DNA from: Thermosipho japonicus
GTDB taxonomy: Bacteria > Thermotogota > Thermotogae > Thermotogales > Fervidobacteriaceae
Assembly (NCBI RefSeq): GCF_014201655.1
Contig: NZ_JACHEX010000002.1
Coordinates: 268,697-332,696 of the forward strand
DNA: 64,000 nucleotides
Reading direction: 5' to 3'
Below are positions 44,576 through 53,636 of the stretch, in pieces. Within the stretch, counting starts at the first letter, position 1, and every line of letters begins with the position of its first letter. Under the pieces are notes generated by a model that worked only from the letters and a program-made list of their open reading frames with translations, made no database searches and was not told the DNA's origin. Both the position numbers and the translations under genes were made by a program.

Positions 44576-44740
44576 CCTATAAATATCCCATAAATAACTA
44601 TAACAAGAAAAAGTAACAAAAACTTCGAACAGAAGTAAAAAGTAAGTTAAATGTAGTATCTATGAGCTTTTATTTGAATTTGTTTTCGGAAATATCTACA
44701 GAAAATTTGTTTGATTTTTGTCTGTTAACACAAAAGTTAC
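44576..44740 (-). promoter_or_regulatory. Leader of CRISPR array 1
   Basis: AT-rich sequence upstream of the newest repeat. An element of about 27 nt at 44714-44740 (minus strand GTAACTTTTGTGTTAACAG, then ACAAAAAT) recurs upstream of array 2 at 63531-63558 at nearly the same distance from the first repeat (about 138 versus 136 bp). Shorter shared pieces (AAATAAAAG, ACATTT, GTTACTT) lie nearer the repeats. Confidence 0.65.
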
Positions 44741-44995
44741 AAACATCAAAATTAGAAATTAGTAAAAAAGAAGTTTTTCGAATTTGGTTACAATAATGTT
44801 AAGACGTTCTTTTATATTTGAAACAACAGTTGTAATTTTACTGATTAATGTTAGACTTCTATTTGGTTAAGATATTGTTTCTGACGGCGTTTTTAGTATT
44901 TCAAGTTAAAAAAAAACTATATTAAGTTAAAATATGAAAAGTGACAGAATTTTTGAAATAGTTTCGTCACAAAAAACATTAATAGAAAAATATAA

Positions 44996-45181
44996 CCAAC
45001 AATATCTATTTCAATATTATTTGATTATAGAAAACACTTAATAAAATATCTAATTTTACCTTTAAAAATATGTTTTGATTTTAACTCTATTGATAGCGGT
45101 GATATTAGAGTAAAAAAGACTCAATCCTTATATGAAGTAGTTAAAAATGAAATAAAATATGAAATTATACGTAATGCCTAG
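44996..45181 (+). pseudogene. Possible relic of a GntR-family regulator gene
   Basis: Within the roughly 900-bp gene-free stretch (44576-45483), one frame encodes GDIRVKKTQSLYEVVKNEIK followed by YEIIRNA and then TAG. This resembles the first helix region of GntR/FadR-type regulators (SLxExVxxxIKxxI). No start codon or ribosome site is seen and the downstream 180 bp only loosely resembles the rest of an HTH. The rest of the stretch shows nothing else I can support apart from the CRISPR leader and the promoter at 45418. Confidence 0.25.
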
Positions 45182-45417
45182 TGGAAGAAAAGAAAAATAT
45201 ATAGGTTAATATATGGTAAAGATAGGAAATAGAGTAGTAGAGGATAAAACAGAGGATTAAGATGAAGGATAAATGAAAGGACAAATGAGAGGATGTTAAA
45301 TACACAGATTGAATATACGTAGTAAGAACAGCAGTTACCAGTGTTAATAGAGGCACCCTTTGATCACCTTAAAATGATTAGGTTAAATAGTAAACAATCT
45401 TTATGTTAAATAATTTT

Positions 45418-45457
45418 TTGTTTTAACTTTTTCTTGCATTATAATTTATGATATAAT
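45418..45457 (+). promoter_or_regulatory. Promoter of the 45484 operon
   Basis: TTGTTT at 45418-45423 and TATAAT at 45440-45445 have a 16-bp spacer. A second TATAAT at 45452-45457 is an alternative -10. Confidence 0.5.
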
Positions 45458-45483
45458 TTTTGTTGATGAAGGAGGGAACTTTT

Positions 45484-46116
45484 TTGAAAAAGTTATTAAT
45501 AATTATTCTTATAACTATTTCTATTTTTTCTTTTTCAATGAAATTTGGATTTTCAACGGATCAAGGGCTATGGTTTTCCGAAAAAATAGAAAATTTTAGA
45601 ATAAGGATAGGTTATCCTTATTCTCAGTTCGGTTTGATTATTCCCTCTGAATTCTTAAGCTATGGTGTAAATATAGGGTATTTGTTAAACAATTCAAATA
45701 GCTTACTAGAAGTATTCTTTGATACTTCTATTAACAATTTTTACTTTAAATCTTTTGTAAAAACTTCCTTCCATGCGCCAGAAAATTACGATGAAACTAC
45801 AGAAACCGGAAGAATATACGTTGGTATGACTCCAGCATATTATTTTACAAAAAATATTAGATTAGATTTTAATTTTGAATATTCTGCTATATATTTATAC
45901 TATGATCCTGGAAGTGAAACTGGTTTTCCTTCTATTTTTAATACTGAAGACATTTTTAGGTACAACATTGGATTGCTTGTATCATACTTTATGGAAGATA
46001 TACGAATCTTTTTAGGAATGAGCTTTAAGTATAGATGGATTGATTATCTCTTCTTACCACTCTTCAATGATCAGATCATTAGTTTTGGAATAGAGGTAGA
46101 AGCAAATGGTTATTGA
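45484..46116 (+). CDS. Secreted beta-rich protein, possible outer-membrane barrel
   Basis: A 210-residue protein of unknown function. Residues 1-18 are a signal peptide (KKLLIIILITISIFSFS). The rest is made of alternating aromatic/hydrophobic strands with short polar turns (for example FRIRIGYPYSQFGLIIP and IRLDFNFEYSAIYLYY), suggesting a small outer-membrane barrel. The TTG at 45484 is chosen, because AAGGAGGG (45469-45476) lies upstream and inside the longer frame. Its stop overlaps the next gene by 11 bp. Confidence 0.7.
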   Translation: MKKLLIIILITISIFSFSMKFGFSTDQGLWFSEKIENFRIRIGYPYSQFGLIIPSEFLSYGVNIGYLLNNSNSLLEVFFDTSINNFYFKSFVKTSFHAPENYDETTETGRIYVGMTPAYYFTKNIRLDFNFEYSAIYLYYDPGSETGFPSIFNTEDIFRYNIGLLVSYFMEDIRIFLGMSFKYRWIDYLFLPLFNDQIISFGIEVEANGY

Positions 46117-47263
46117 TAAAGCCTTTCAAAATTTAATAAAGAAGAGTCCTTTTTATGCATATCTTCTTTTAGGAATTATTTTAAAAGAAGACAATAATGT
46201 CAGAACAATGTCAATTAAATTCACCAAAAACGGTGAAATTCTTTTTTTATACAACCAAAGAATGAATAAAAAACCAATATGGTTTGTTGAAGCATTGATA
46301 CTACACGAACTTATGCACATTATAAATCAGCATTTCAGGATAAAACCGAAAAACAATAGGGAAAAAAAGATCTGGGATCTTGCTATGGACGCTGCGATCA
46401 ATCAATATATTCCAGAGCTTGATGCAAGAAGTGTCCCATTGAATGTATTGATTCAAGAGGGACATGGCGTCGACAATGAATATATTTTTGCAGCACCACC
46501 ACCATTTATGATTAACAAAACTTCTGAGGAATATTTTGAATGGATGATGAAGGAATTTGAAAAAAAAGGAGATTTTGATATAGAAGCTCTGCCAGATTCT
46601 TTGGATGATCATAACTTTGAATCTGAATTACCAGTAGAAATGATAATAGAGATAACAAAAGACAAAGTTGGTAAGGCATTCAACATGTTTGGAAAAGACC
46701 TTGAATCAGGATTAAAGCAAAATATCAACATATCACTTCAAAAGTCAACTCTTGACTGGGAAACTTTAATTAGAAGATTTTCGAATGCAAGTATTAAGGG
46801 AGATAAATATAGAACACCTCTAAGACCAAATAGAAGATATGATAACCAACCTGGATGGAAATATGAATACAATTCAAAGCTTGCCGTTATTGTAGACACA
46901 AGCGCAAGTATTATTGAAGAAGAATTAAATCAGTTTCTAACTGAAATTGAAAAAATAGCAAAGTACGATTCTAAACTTCTTTTAATACAAGTTGATCAGG
47001 CAGTGACCATGGTTACGGAGTATACTTCAGGAAAATGGAAAGATCTAGAAATATACGGCGGAGGAGAGACAAACTTACAACCGGCAGTTGATTTAGCACA
47101 ATCACATAATGTTGAAGGGATTATTATATTTACAGATGGCCATGTAGATGTACCTGTTGTAAAAAGAAGAGTTCTATTCGTTCTATCTTCAAAGCATAAT
47201 CCTGATTTCATAGAAGATGCAGTAAGAATATATGGAAGAAGTTCAATAGTAATTTTAAAGTAA
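46106..47263 (+). CDS. HExxH metallopeptidase-like / VWA-like protein (DUF2201 type)
   Basis: A 385-residue protein. The N-terminal part holds a zinc-peptidase-like motif ALILHELMHIINQHF (HELMH near residues 69-73), followed by WDLAMDAAINQYI. The C-terminal part is VWA-like (KLAVIVDTSASI, with the MIDAS-like DTSAS, then GGETNLQPA and IIIFTDGHVD). This arrangement is that of the DUF2201 family, usually next to a MoxR-type AAA ATPase, which is missing here. It lies between a beta-rich secreted protein and an orphan ABC-2 permease. Confidence 0.85.
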   Translation: MVIDKAFQNLIKKSPFYAYLLLGIILKEDNNVRTMSIKFTKNGEILFLYNQRMNKKPIWFVEALILHELMHIINQHFRIKPKNNREKKIWDLAMDAAINQYIPELDARSVPLNVLIQEGHGVDNEYIFAAPPPFMINKTSEEYFEWMMKEFEKKGDFDIEALPDSLDDHNFESELPVEMIIEITKDKVGKAFNMFGKDLESGLKQNINISLQKSTLDWETLIRRFSNASIKGDKYRTPLRPNRRYDNQPGWKYEYNSKLAVIVDTSASIIEEELNQFLTEIEKIAKYDSKLLLIQVDQAVTMVTEYTSGKWKDLEIYGGGETNLQPAVDLAQSHNVEGIIIFTDGHVDVPVVKRRVLFVLSSKHNPDFIEDAVRIYGRSSIVILK

Positions 47264-47279
47264 GAGGGGTAGATTATTT

Positions 47280-48377
47280 GTGAGAATATGGTATGAATTT
47301 AAAAGACTTCTTGGAAAACCGCTTAATATAATTCTAATTATTTTATTGCCAGTTGTTTTAACAATAGCAAGTATAATATTTTTTAATGGATTTGGAGTTA
47401 CCAGTATAAAACTAGGAGTATATAATCTTGACAATTCGCCCTTATCAAAATTTACCATTAAGCTTGTTATGTCATTTTTCAAAGGAGGAACTCTAACCTA
47501 CGTAGATGAAAACTATTCACATCTTCTGCAGAATGGTGAATTAAATGCTGTAATGGTTATACCTGAAAATTTTACAGATGCACTTTATAAAGGCGAAAAG
47601 GTAAATATTGACTTTATTCCTAGCCCTGTTGATTTGCAACTTTCCGTTGGTATATATAATGTTTTAAATTCAGTTTTTAATGATTTAAGTGGTTCTCCAT
47701 TTTTTAACCCACAGGTTTTAAGGTATATGTTTGTTAGTAATGAAACACCTGCTCCAAACTTTGTTCCTAAAACGAAAAATTTTAAAACTAATTTTGGATA
47801 TTTGTTTTCACCAGCTATTTTATTTTTATCAGTGATTTTTATAATTTTATCTATTGGTGTATTAACGGTTGTTAATGATAGAGATCTTGGACTTATATCA
47901 TTATTCAAAGTAAATAATGAAAAATGGTACATATATGGATTAAACAAATTTTTAGCATTGTTTTTATTAGGCTTATTTGTTTCGATAGCTGTTTATATAG
48001 CAGGATATTTTTTGGGAATAAAGATAGAACTTTCTGTGTTTTTGCCATTATCTATAGTTGGCATAGTATTTCATGCATCACTTGCATTAATAATGTCTTG
48101 TCTTTCTCAAAACAGGGCAATTTCGAACATATTTGGTGTTTCTCTGTCAATGTTTTTCTTTTTTACAAGCGGAAGTATAACACCAGTCACCACACTTCCA
48201 AAATTCATGTTCAAACTTTCCAGTTTCACTCCAGCATATAAATTAACTTATGCAATTAGAAATTATCAACTTAATGGCGTTAGTATAAAAAGCGACTTTT
48301 TATACCTTTTATATTTATCAATCGCAACATTTATTGTTATGCTCTTGTTAATTAGAAAGGAATTTTCAAAAAAATAA
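47280..48377 (+). CDS. ABC-2 family permease without a linked ATPase
   Basis: A 365-residue membrane protein. One helix (about residues 18-38) precedes a large extracytoplasmic domain (about 40-165), and five or six helices follow (about 175-360). This is the ABC2_membrane_3 layout. The GTG start follows AGAGGGGTAG. The nearest ATP-binding genes belong to other operons at 2953 and 61507, so its ATPase must be encoded elsewhere. The stop lies inside the terminator hairpin. Confidence 0.82.
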   Translation: MRIWYEFKRLLGKPLNIILIILLPVVLTIASIIFFNGFGVTSIKLGVYNLDNSPLSKFTIKLVMSFFKGGTLTYVDENYSHLLQNGELNAVMVIPENFTDALYKGEKVNIDFIPSPVDLQLSVGIYNVLNSVFNDLSGSPFFNPQVLRYMFVSNETPAPNFVPKTKNFKTNFGYLFSPAILFLSVIFIILSIGVLTVVNDRDLGLISLFKVNNEKWYIYGLNKFLALFLLGLFVSIAVYIAGYFLGIKIELSVFLPLSIVGIVFHASLALIMSCLSQNRAISNIFGVSLSMFFFFTSGSITPVTTLPKFMFKLSSFTPAYKLTYAIRNYQLNGVSIKSDFLYLLYLSIATFIVMLLLIRKEFSKK

Positions 48378-48399
48378 GTGGCACTTAGCCACTTATTTT
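48371..48399. terminator. Bidirectional terminator between the permease and ndk
   Basis: A 12-bp perfect stem (AAAATAAGTGGC / GCCACTTATTTT) with an ACTTA loop. It contains the stop of the permease gene and touches the stop of ndk. Confidence 0.85.
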
Positions 48400-48841
48400 A
48401 AATATCGTCTTGTACATCAAGGTAGTAATCTATAATTTCATTATTAGAAAAGAATATTTTATATTCCCTTTCAAAGTTTTCTTTTGAATCGCTCGCATGA
48501 ATTAAATTCTTAGTTATTGTAAGTGCAAATTCTCCTCTAATTGTTCCAGTTCCTGCCTTTAACGGATCGGTATCTCCAATTATATGTCTTACCATTTCAA
48601 TTACTCGGGGCGCTTCTACTATCATTGCAACGATTGGTCCACCTGTTACAAAATCTATTAAATCGTTGTAAAAGCTTTTCCCTTTGTGCATTTCATACAA
48701 TTTTTCTGCTTGTTGCTTGCTCATCCATAAAAGTTTTAATGCTACTATTTTTATTCCCCTCTGTTCAAATCTTTTTATTATTTCTCCAACTAAACCTCTT
48801 CTAACTGCATTAGGTTTTAAATACACAAAAGTTCTTTCCAT
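48398..48841 (-). CDS. ndk: Nucleoside diphosphate kinase
   Basis: A 147-residue enzyme exchanging phosphates between nucleoside tri- and diphosphates. It has FVYLKPNAVRRGLVGEI at the start, the GPIVAMIVEAP and GTIRGEFA motifs, and the phospho-His in NLIHASDS (about residue 117). The C-terminal IFFSNNEIIDY is typical. The ATG is preceded by GGAGGTGG. It seems to be a single-gene unit. Confidence 0.97.
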   Translation of the reverse strand: MERTFVYLKPNAVRRGLVGEIIKRFEQRGIKIVALKLLWMSKQQAEKLYEMHKGKSFYNDLIDFVTGGPIVAMIVEAPRVIEMVRHIIGDTDPLKAGTGTIRGEFALTITKNLIHASDSKENFEREYKIFFSNNEIIDYYLDVQDDI

Positions 48842-48891
48842 ATTACCACCTCCAAAAGTATTATTTGCAGTACATTATAAATTATATAATA

Positions 48892-48918
48892 CAAAAAAGT
48901 CCAACCTAAATGGTTGAA
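48892..48918 (-). terminator. Terminator of the PBP operon
   Basis: On the minus strand TTCAACC-ATTTA-GGTTGGA forms a 7-bp stem with one G-U pair, followed by C and six T residues. It lies downstream of the 48979 gene and just ahead of ndk. Confidence 0.6.
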
Positions 48919-48978
48919 CCTATAAAGAGTTCAAGAAATTCCCTATTAAACTCTTTAATCTATTTTTTACGCATTGTT

Positions 48979-49527
48979 CTAAATGATATTGACAAACCTA
49001 TCTTTATAACTTAAAACTTCCACGTATTTATAATTTGTAGAAAGCGCTTTTAAAACTTCAAACATTTCCCCCTCCGGATACTTTGTTAAAACAAATGTTG
49101 AGTCTTCAAGATAAACTTTTGGAAGAACCTTTACTATATCAATAAATCCATATTCTTCTGGGAAGACCTTTTCTTGTTCTAGTGGCTCTTTACATTCTTG
49201 AATGTTTTCTTGCCCAATTAGTTTAACAAGTGGAATATTGTATGTTTTTGAATAAAGCTCTTTGAATGCTGCATCTATTGCAAAGATAACCTTTGGATGA
49301 TTTGGAAAATACTTTTCAAGTTTATATGGTATTTCAAATGCATCTTCTATATTAGCTTTTTCTACAATATATCTATATTCTTCAATTGCCCCCATGATCG
49401 TTTTATAATTTTCTCCTTTTGATCTTTCAGGTATGATTGCACCAATTCCAATATTTTTGTCATCTGTAATTTCTATTACTACATACTCCCCAAAATCTGC
49501 TTTTTTTAGATTATAAAAGAACTTCAA
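48979..49527 (-). CDS. Truncated enolase-superfamily protein (capping domain only)
   Basis: A 182-residue protein. Residues about 12-105 match the N-terminal capping domain of the muconate-lactonizing/mandelate-racemase group (VVIEITDDKNIGIGA, AIDAAFKELYSKTYN, PLVKLIG). The barrel that holds the KxK and Asp/Glu/Asn metal-binding residues is essentially absent; the remaining 75 residues are unlike it, so enolase-type catalysis is not expected. The TTG at 49527 is chosen because GGAGGTGG sits just upstream. It follows the PBP gene with a one-base gap. Dipeptide epimerases of this group act on peptidoglycan Ala-Glu. Confidence 0.65.
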   Translation of the reverse strand: MKFFYNLKKADFGEYVVIEITDDKNIGIGAIIPERSKGENYKTIMGAIEEYRYIVEKANIEDAFEIPYKLEKYFPNHPKVIFAIDAAFKELYSKTYNIPLVKLIGQENIQECKEPLEQEKVFPEEYGFIDIVKVLPKVYLEDSTFVLTKYPEGEMFEVLKALSTNYKYVEVLSYKDRFVNII

Positions 49528-49528
49528 C

Positions 49529-51436
49529 TTAACCACCTCCAAGCATATTCCATAAAGTTATTGTAATCTCTTGAGAAACAGTATTCATGTATGAAAGAAA
49601 TTCAAGAAGTGAATCTTCATCAAAAGTTTTTAGGATATCTACCAGCTCTTCAATTGTCAGAGTACCTTCTTTTATCATGTTGTACAGGTATTCATAGTCA
49701 ATGTATTTCATAGGATCATTTCTAATAACATTTAATTTTCTATATGTTGAACTTATTACAAAAGGATTTTTCCCTATATCCGTTTTTAACGCAATTTTAC
49801 GCCAAATAGGTGCAACATCTCTTCCACCTAGTAGATCTTTTCCATCCTGTGAAATAATCATCATTTTTTTTCCATCTGCACCCATAAACCATGCAAATTG
49901 CTCTGCTGTACCAGTTTTCCCCGCAATTTCCCTATTATCTATGTATGCTCTAACACCTGTTCCATATTTTACAACGTCTTTGAGTAGATTTATCATCAAA
50001 TAACTTGCTTCCATAGTACTCCTTTTAGAGGAAGGAATTATATTAACTATTTTCGGTCTTGCCTTGTATTGTACAATACCATTGTAGCTTATAACTTCGT
50101 CCACAATGTGCGGCTTTACAACAACTCCACTGTTAAATATCCCAGAAAAGCCCTTGGCAATTTCCTCGTGTGATGTTTCGATTGTTCCAAGTGCAAGGGT
50201 TAAATCCTCTGGATAATAACCATCTATTTTTAGTTTGTTTTTCAAAAAATCACGCACAACAATATCACCAAGCATTAAATACAGATTAACTGATGGTATG
50301 TTTCTTGAATGAATAAGTGCTTGCTTAAGAGTAGTTTGACCATAGTAATTTTTTTCAAAATTTTTTGGAGTCCAATCTCCTATTTTAATAGGTAAATCAA
50401 AAAGCTTAGAGTCGGGATTAAAACCTTCTAGCAAGGCTTTGTAATAATAAAATGGCTTAATTAAAGAACCTATTTGCCTTCTCCCGTTATTAACACCTTT
50501 ACCATAATAGGCCAATATTTCTCCAGTTCTATAATTTAAAATTATTCCAGCATTGTTCTTACCCAAGTTTTTTTCAAGTAAAGCTTGATAGTCTTTGTTG
50601 AGTGTGGTTTTAACAGTGAAACCTTTTCTAAGTGTATCAAGTGAAAAACCTATTTCTTCTAATTCACTGATAACTCTCCAAAAGACTTCTTCACTATACT
50701 TAGATTCGATTACGTTGTATGATCGCACATTTGGAAGCATTTTAGCATACTTTTCATAATCAGTCTTTGAAATTACACCTTCATTTAAGAGTCTTTTTAG
50801 CACTATTTCTGCTCTTTTGTATCTTCCCTTTAAATCCTGAGGATTGAAATTTTCAGGAGATTTTACAGTATTGACTAACAGGGCAATCTCTGCAAGATTA
50901 AGATCTTTTGGTTCTTTATTAAAATAATACTTTGCGGCTGTACCAAACCCATATATTCCGTTTCCCATATAAGCACTGTTAAGATATAATTCAAGTAATT
51001 CTTCCTTTGTTCTTATCTTCTCTAGATAAATGGCTATAAATATTTCCTTTATTTTTCTTTCAATTGTTCTTGCTTGTGTTAAATACAAACTTCTTGCAAG
51101 CTGTTGAGTTAGCGTGCTCCCACCTTGGACATCTTTTTTTACAACGGTATAAAAGATACCTCTTAACGTCCCAAAGATGTCTATACCTGGGTGATTGAAA
51201 AAATCCTCATCTTCAGAAATTATGAGCGCAGTGATAAGTTTTTCTGGATATTCATCTAGATTGTACCAGTAGGCTCGCGGAAAATAAAAAGGCGTTCCAT
51301 CTGCATATTCTATAATAAGGCTGGATGGAATTTTAGTTTCTGGCTCAGGAAGATTCTTAGTTATATTTGTGTATAAGAAAAGTAGTGAAAAAAACACTAG
51401 TGAAAAACCTATTAAGAAAGCTATAACGTATCTCAT
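49529..51436 (-). CDS. Bifunctional class A penicillin-binding protein
   Basis: A 635-residue membrane-anchored peptidoglycan synthase. The helix at about 4-24 is a signal anchor. The GT51 glycosyltransferase domain has EDEDFFNHPGID, GGSTLTQQLARSLYL and KEELLELYLN (residues about 75-240). The transpeptidase domain has SxxK in GSLIKP, SRN in HSRNIPS and KTG in AGKTGTAEQF. All key residues are intact. Length is short for PBP1A, with no large C-terminal extension. Confidence 0.93.
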   Translation of the reverse strand: MRYVIAFLIGFSLVFFSLLFLYTNITKNLPEPETKIPSSLIIEYADGTPFYFPRAYWYNLDEYPEKLITALIISEDEDFFNHPGIDIFGTLRGIFYTVVKKDVQGGSTLTQQLARSLYLTQARTIERKIKEIFIAIYLEKIRTKEELLELYLNSAYMGNGIYGFGTAAKYYFNKEPKDLNLAEIALLVNTVKSPENFNPQDLKGRYKRAEIVLKRLLNEGVISKTDYEKYAKMLPNVRSYNVIESKYSEEVFWRVISELEEIGFSLDTLRKGFTVKTTLNKDYQALLEKNLGKNNAGIILNYRTGEILAYYGKGVNNGRRQIGSLIKPFYYYKALLEGFNPDSKLFDLPIKIGDWTPKNFEKNYYGQTTLKQALIHSRNIPSVNLYLMLGDIVVRDFLKNKLKIDGYYPEDLTLALGTIETSHEEIAKGFSGIFNSGVVVKPHIVDEVISYNGIVQYKARPKIVNIIPSSKRSTMEASYLMINLLKDVVKYGTGVRAYIDNREIAGKTGTAEQFAWFMGADGKKMMIISQDGKDLLGGRDVAPIWRKIALKTDIGKNPFVISSTYRKLNVIRNDPMKYIDYEYLYNMIKEGTLTIEELVDILKTFDEDSLLEFLSYMNTVSQEITITLWNMLGGG

Positions 51437-51439
51437 GTA

Positions 51440-52015
51440 TTACCTCATTTTAAAGTATGGATTTATTTTAAAAAGAGCTTTAATAGTACATTGCTCATTA
51501 TGACCAGGTAGAACTTTTAAATTTTCGTCCATCTTAGAAAATCTTTCGTTCAAAGTTTTCAACGTTTCTATCATTTTTTCTCTTGAGCCTGAAAGATCCA
51601 CTCTACCTATTGTAGTACAAAAAACAGTATCTCCTGTAAAAATTAGATCATCAATTATAATAACCCTCGATCCCATTGTATGCCCTGGCGCTTTTATAGT
51701 TTCAAAATGTTCATCTATATCTTCAACATCACCATTAAAAGAAAAACTCTGACCAAACAATTGTGAAAAATTTAAAGATGGATTATTTAGCATTTCACTA
51801 TCTTCTTTAGAGATAAAGACTTTTTTAACATTTAATTCAGAAAGTCCCATAATGTGATCAAAATGTCCATGGGTTAAAAGAACGTATACTTCTTTGTCAG
51901 ATATAAATTTACCGATACCAAATCCAGGATCTACAACATAGGTCTTGCCCTCATTTTCAAAGACATATGTATTGGTCGCAAGAGCTCCAGAGGTTTTAAA
52001 TACCTGGTAATTCAA
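51440..52015 (-). CDS. Metallo-beta-lactamase-fold hydrolase
   Basis: A 191-residue MBL-fold enzyme with the metal-binding motif LLTHGHFDHIMG (residues about 50-61), a further His in APGHTMG and Asp in FTGDTVF, plus a late His in LPGHNEQ, all as in glyoxalase II-like hydrolases. The TTG start at 52015 is preferred because GGAGGAGTGG lies upstream; this gives a 20-bp overlap with the FecR-domain gene. Thioester or detoxification substrates are plausible; the real one is unknown. Confidence 0.85.
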   Translation of the reverse strand: MNYQVFKTSGALATNTYVFENEGKTYVVDPGFGIGKFISDKEVYVLLTHGHFDHIMGLSELNVKKVFISKEDSEMLNNPSLNFSQLFGQSFSFNGDVEDIDEHFETIKAPGHTMGSRVIIIDDLIFTGDTVFCTTIGRVDLSGSREKMIETLKTLNERFSKMDENLKVLPGHNEQCTIKALFKINPYFKMR

Positions 52016-52892
52016 TGTCCCACTCCTCCATTTGCTTGTCAATTTCCTCTTCTAGATTTTCAAATAGCTTGTCAAAAGTATTTATGTATGTTTCAAATTC
52101 TTCTTCAAAGTCTTGGGGACTTTCAAATGTATTTTCAATTACATTTACAAGTTTTTTTGCACCAAGACTTATTAGTCTATTTCCGTTGAAAAGATAAACT
52201 GTTCCTTCAAAAACAAACCAGTTATTATCTTTGACTCCAAACCTTGTTCCACGAACACCTGCTGTCACAGAATCTTTCTTTATCTGAAACCTTGATTTTG
52301 ACATAATAAACTTTAAAACATCTGCAATTACTTCACCTTTTTCTACTTCAACAATAAAGTCAAAATCCTTATTGTCGCTTCTACTTCTTAAGATTTTCAA
52401 TGTGCTATTTGGTTTTACATATAACTTACCCCAATTCCCAGAAATTACTGCATACGAGTTATCAAGAGTTTTTAAGATAACACCTTCATATAATTTTTCC
52501 TTTTTTGAAACCGGACTCCAGCTTTGACCATCTTCGGAAATTGCTACATTTCCACTGAATTCTTCGAGTGTTACAAATGTAGCATCCTGAGGAAAAGAAG
52601 GTTCTACTACTTTAAAGTTATAGTCTATAGTTTTATCATCCACCTTCAATTTTAAATAAGTATCCATTGGAACAATTGGCGCTATATACGTAATAGTTGC
52701 AATATCTTTAAAAGAAAGCTCATCAATTAAAATATCCTCTGGTAAAACTCCTCCCAATACATCTATTACCGAAACTTTAAAATTTCCTTTGCTTAAAATT
52801 TTGATCGTAGTAGAATCCCCAGTAAACAATGTAAATGAATTTGAAAACAAAATTAAAGGTATTAAGGATATCAAGAATATAATTTTTTTCAT
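51996..52892 (-). CDS. Secreted FecR-domain protein
   Basis: A 298-residue protein with a signal peptide (residues 1-18). Residues about 105-250 form a FecR-type beta domain (LKTLDNSYAVISGN, LYVKPNSTLKIL, VEVEKGEV, SVTAGVRGTRFGV). The last 40 residues are acidic and helical. No anti-sigma helix or TonB receptor is nearby, so it is probably a periplasmic or cell-surface protein that uses the fold for binding, not an ECF sigma regulator. Confidence 0.8.
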   Translation of the reverse strand: MKKIIFLISLIPLILFSNSFTLFTGDSTTIKILSKGNFKVSVIDVLGGVLPEDILIDELSFKDIATITYIAPIVPMDTYLKLKVDDKTIDYNFKVVEPSFPQDATFVTLEEFSGNVAISEDGQSWSPVSKKEKLYEGVILKTLDNSYAVISGNWGKLYVKPNSTLKILRSRSDNKDFDFIVEVEKGEVIADVLKFIMSKSRFQIKKDSVTAGVRGTRFGVKDNNWFVFEGTVYLFNGNRLISLGAKKLVNVIENTFESPQDFEEEFETYINTFDKLFENLEEEIDKQMEEWDIELPGI

Positions 52893-52897
52893 ATTAT

Positions 52898-53578
52898 CTA
52901 CTCTCCCTTAATCACTTTGTCAGCATCGTAAATGGCAACTGTGTTGAAAATGTCTAGTTGTTGGGAAAAGATAATATCATCTTCAAAACCATACGTTTTT
53001 AATACACGAGAGTGCTTTCCTGTAAAGGTTGGCCTTTTAATTGATTTCCAAAAATTTAGAGATATTAGTGCACTATCTGATAGTTCATACTTTCTAAACG
53101 ATACTAATTTTTCAATAAATGCACCTGCCACTTGAGTATCTTCAAAGGACTCTTCTCCGTCATTTCCTGAACATACAAATAGTATATCATTAAACTTTTT
53201 AATGTATTCAAGAGTTTTTGAAAAATTTACAAAGGCACCAAGAATTATATTTTTTGAATGCTCCCTTGCTTTTGCTAATGCTTTTGTACCGTTTGTGGTG
53301 GTTATAACCAATTTTTTATTTTCAACTACATCTTTTGTGTATTCAAGAGGTGAATTTCCAAGGTCAAAATCTTCTGGTTTTACCCCACCTCTTTCTCCAC
53401 ATAATAGAAAACCATCTTGTTTATAACTTCTTGCTTGTTCAACTGTTTCCACTGGAACTAAAAATTGGGCACCATTTGAGATAGCAGTAACCATTGTTGT
53501 GGTAGCTCGCAAAACATCTATTACAACTATAGCTTGATAATCTTTAATGTTTGTTGGGATAAATCTTACATCTATCAA
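52898..53578 (-). CDS. comB: 2-phosphosulfolactate phosphatase family protein
   Basis: A 226-residue member of the ComB family (IDVRFIPTN, VVIDVLRATTTMV, LCGERGG, FDLGNSPLEY, TTNGTKAL). ComB makes sulfolactate in coenzyme M synthesis of archaea; bacterial members, as here, occur without the rest of that pathway, so the true substrate may differ. The TTG start at 53578 is chosen because GAGGTGG sits upstream. Confidence 0.85.
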   Translation of the reverse strand: MIDVRFIPTNIKDYQAIVVIDVLRATTTMVTAISNGAQFLVPVETVEQARSYKQDGFLLCGERGGVKPEDFDLGNSPLEYTKDVVENKKLVITTTNGTKALAKAREHSKNIILGAFVNFSKTLEYIKKFNDILFVCSGNDGEESFEDTQVAGAFIEKLVSFRKYELSDSALISLNFWKSIKRPTFTGKHSRVLKTYGFEDDIIFSQQLDIFNTVAIYDADKVIKGE

Positions 53579-53615
53579 GTTAAACCACCTCAATGATATT
53601 CTACCACAAAAAATA

Positions 53616-53636
53616 AAGGGCCTATCTTTGGCCCTT
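53616..53636 (-). terminator. Terminator after the aminotransferase gene
   Basis: AAGGGCC and GGCCCTT form a 7-bp stem with a 7-nt loop. On the minus strand it is followed by TATTTTTTG. Confidence 0.75.

Noticed and set aside
45165..45356. Minus-strand 63-codon frame in the gap after CRISPR array 1
   Set aside because: No ribosome site and composition typical of AT-rich noncoding DNA.
51996..52892. FecR-domain protein as an anti-sigma regulator of iron uptake
   Set aside because: No sigma factor or TonB-dependent receptor nearby and it carries a signal peptide instead of an N-terminal anti-sigma domain.
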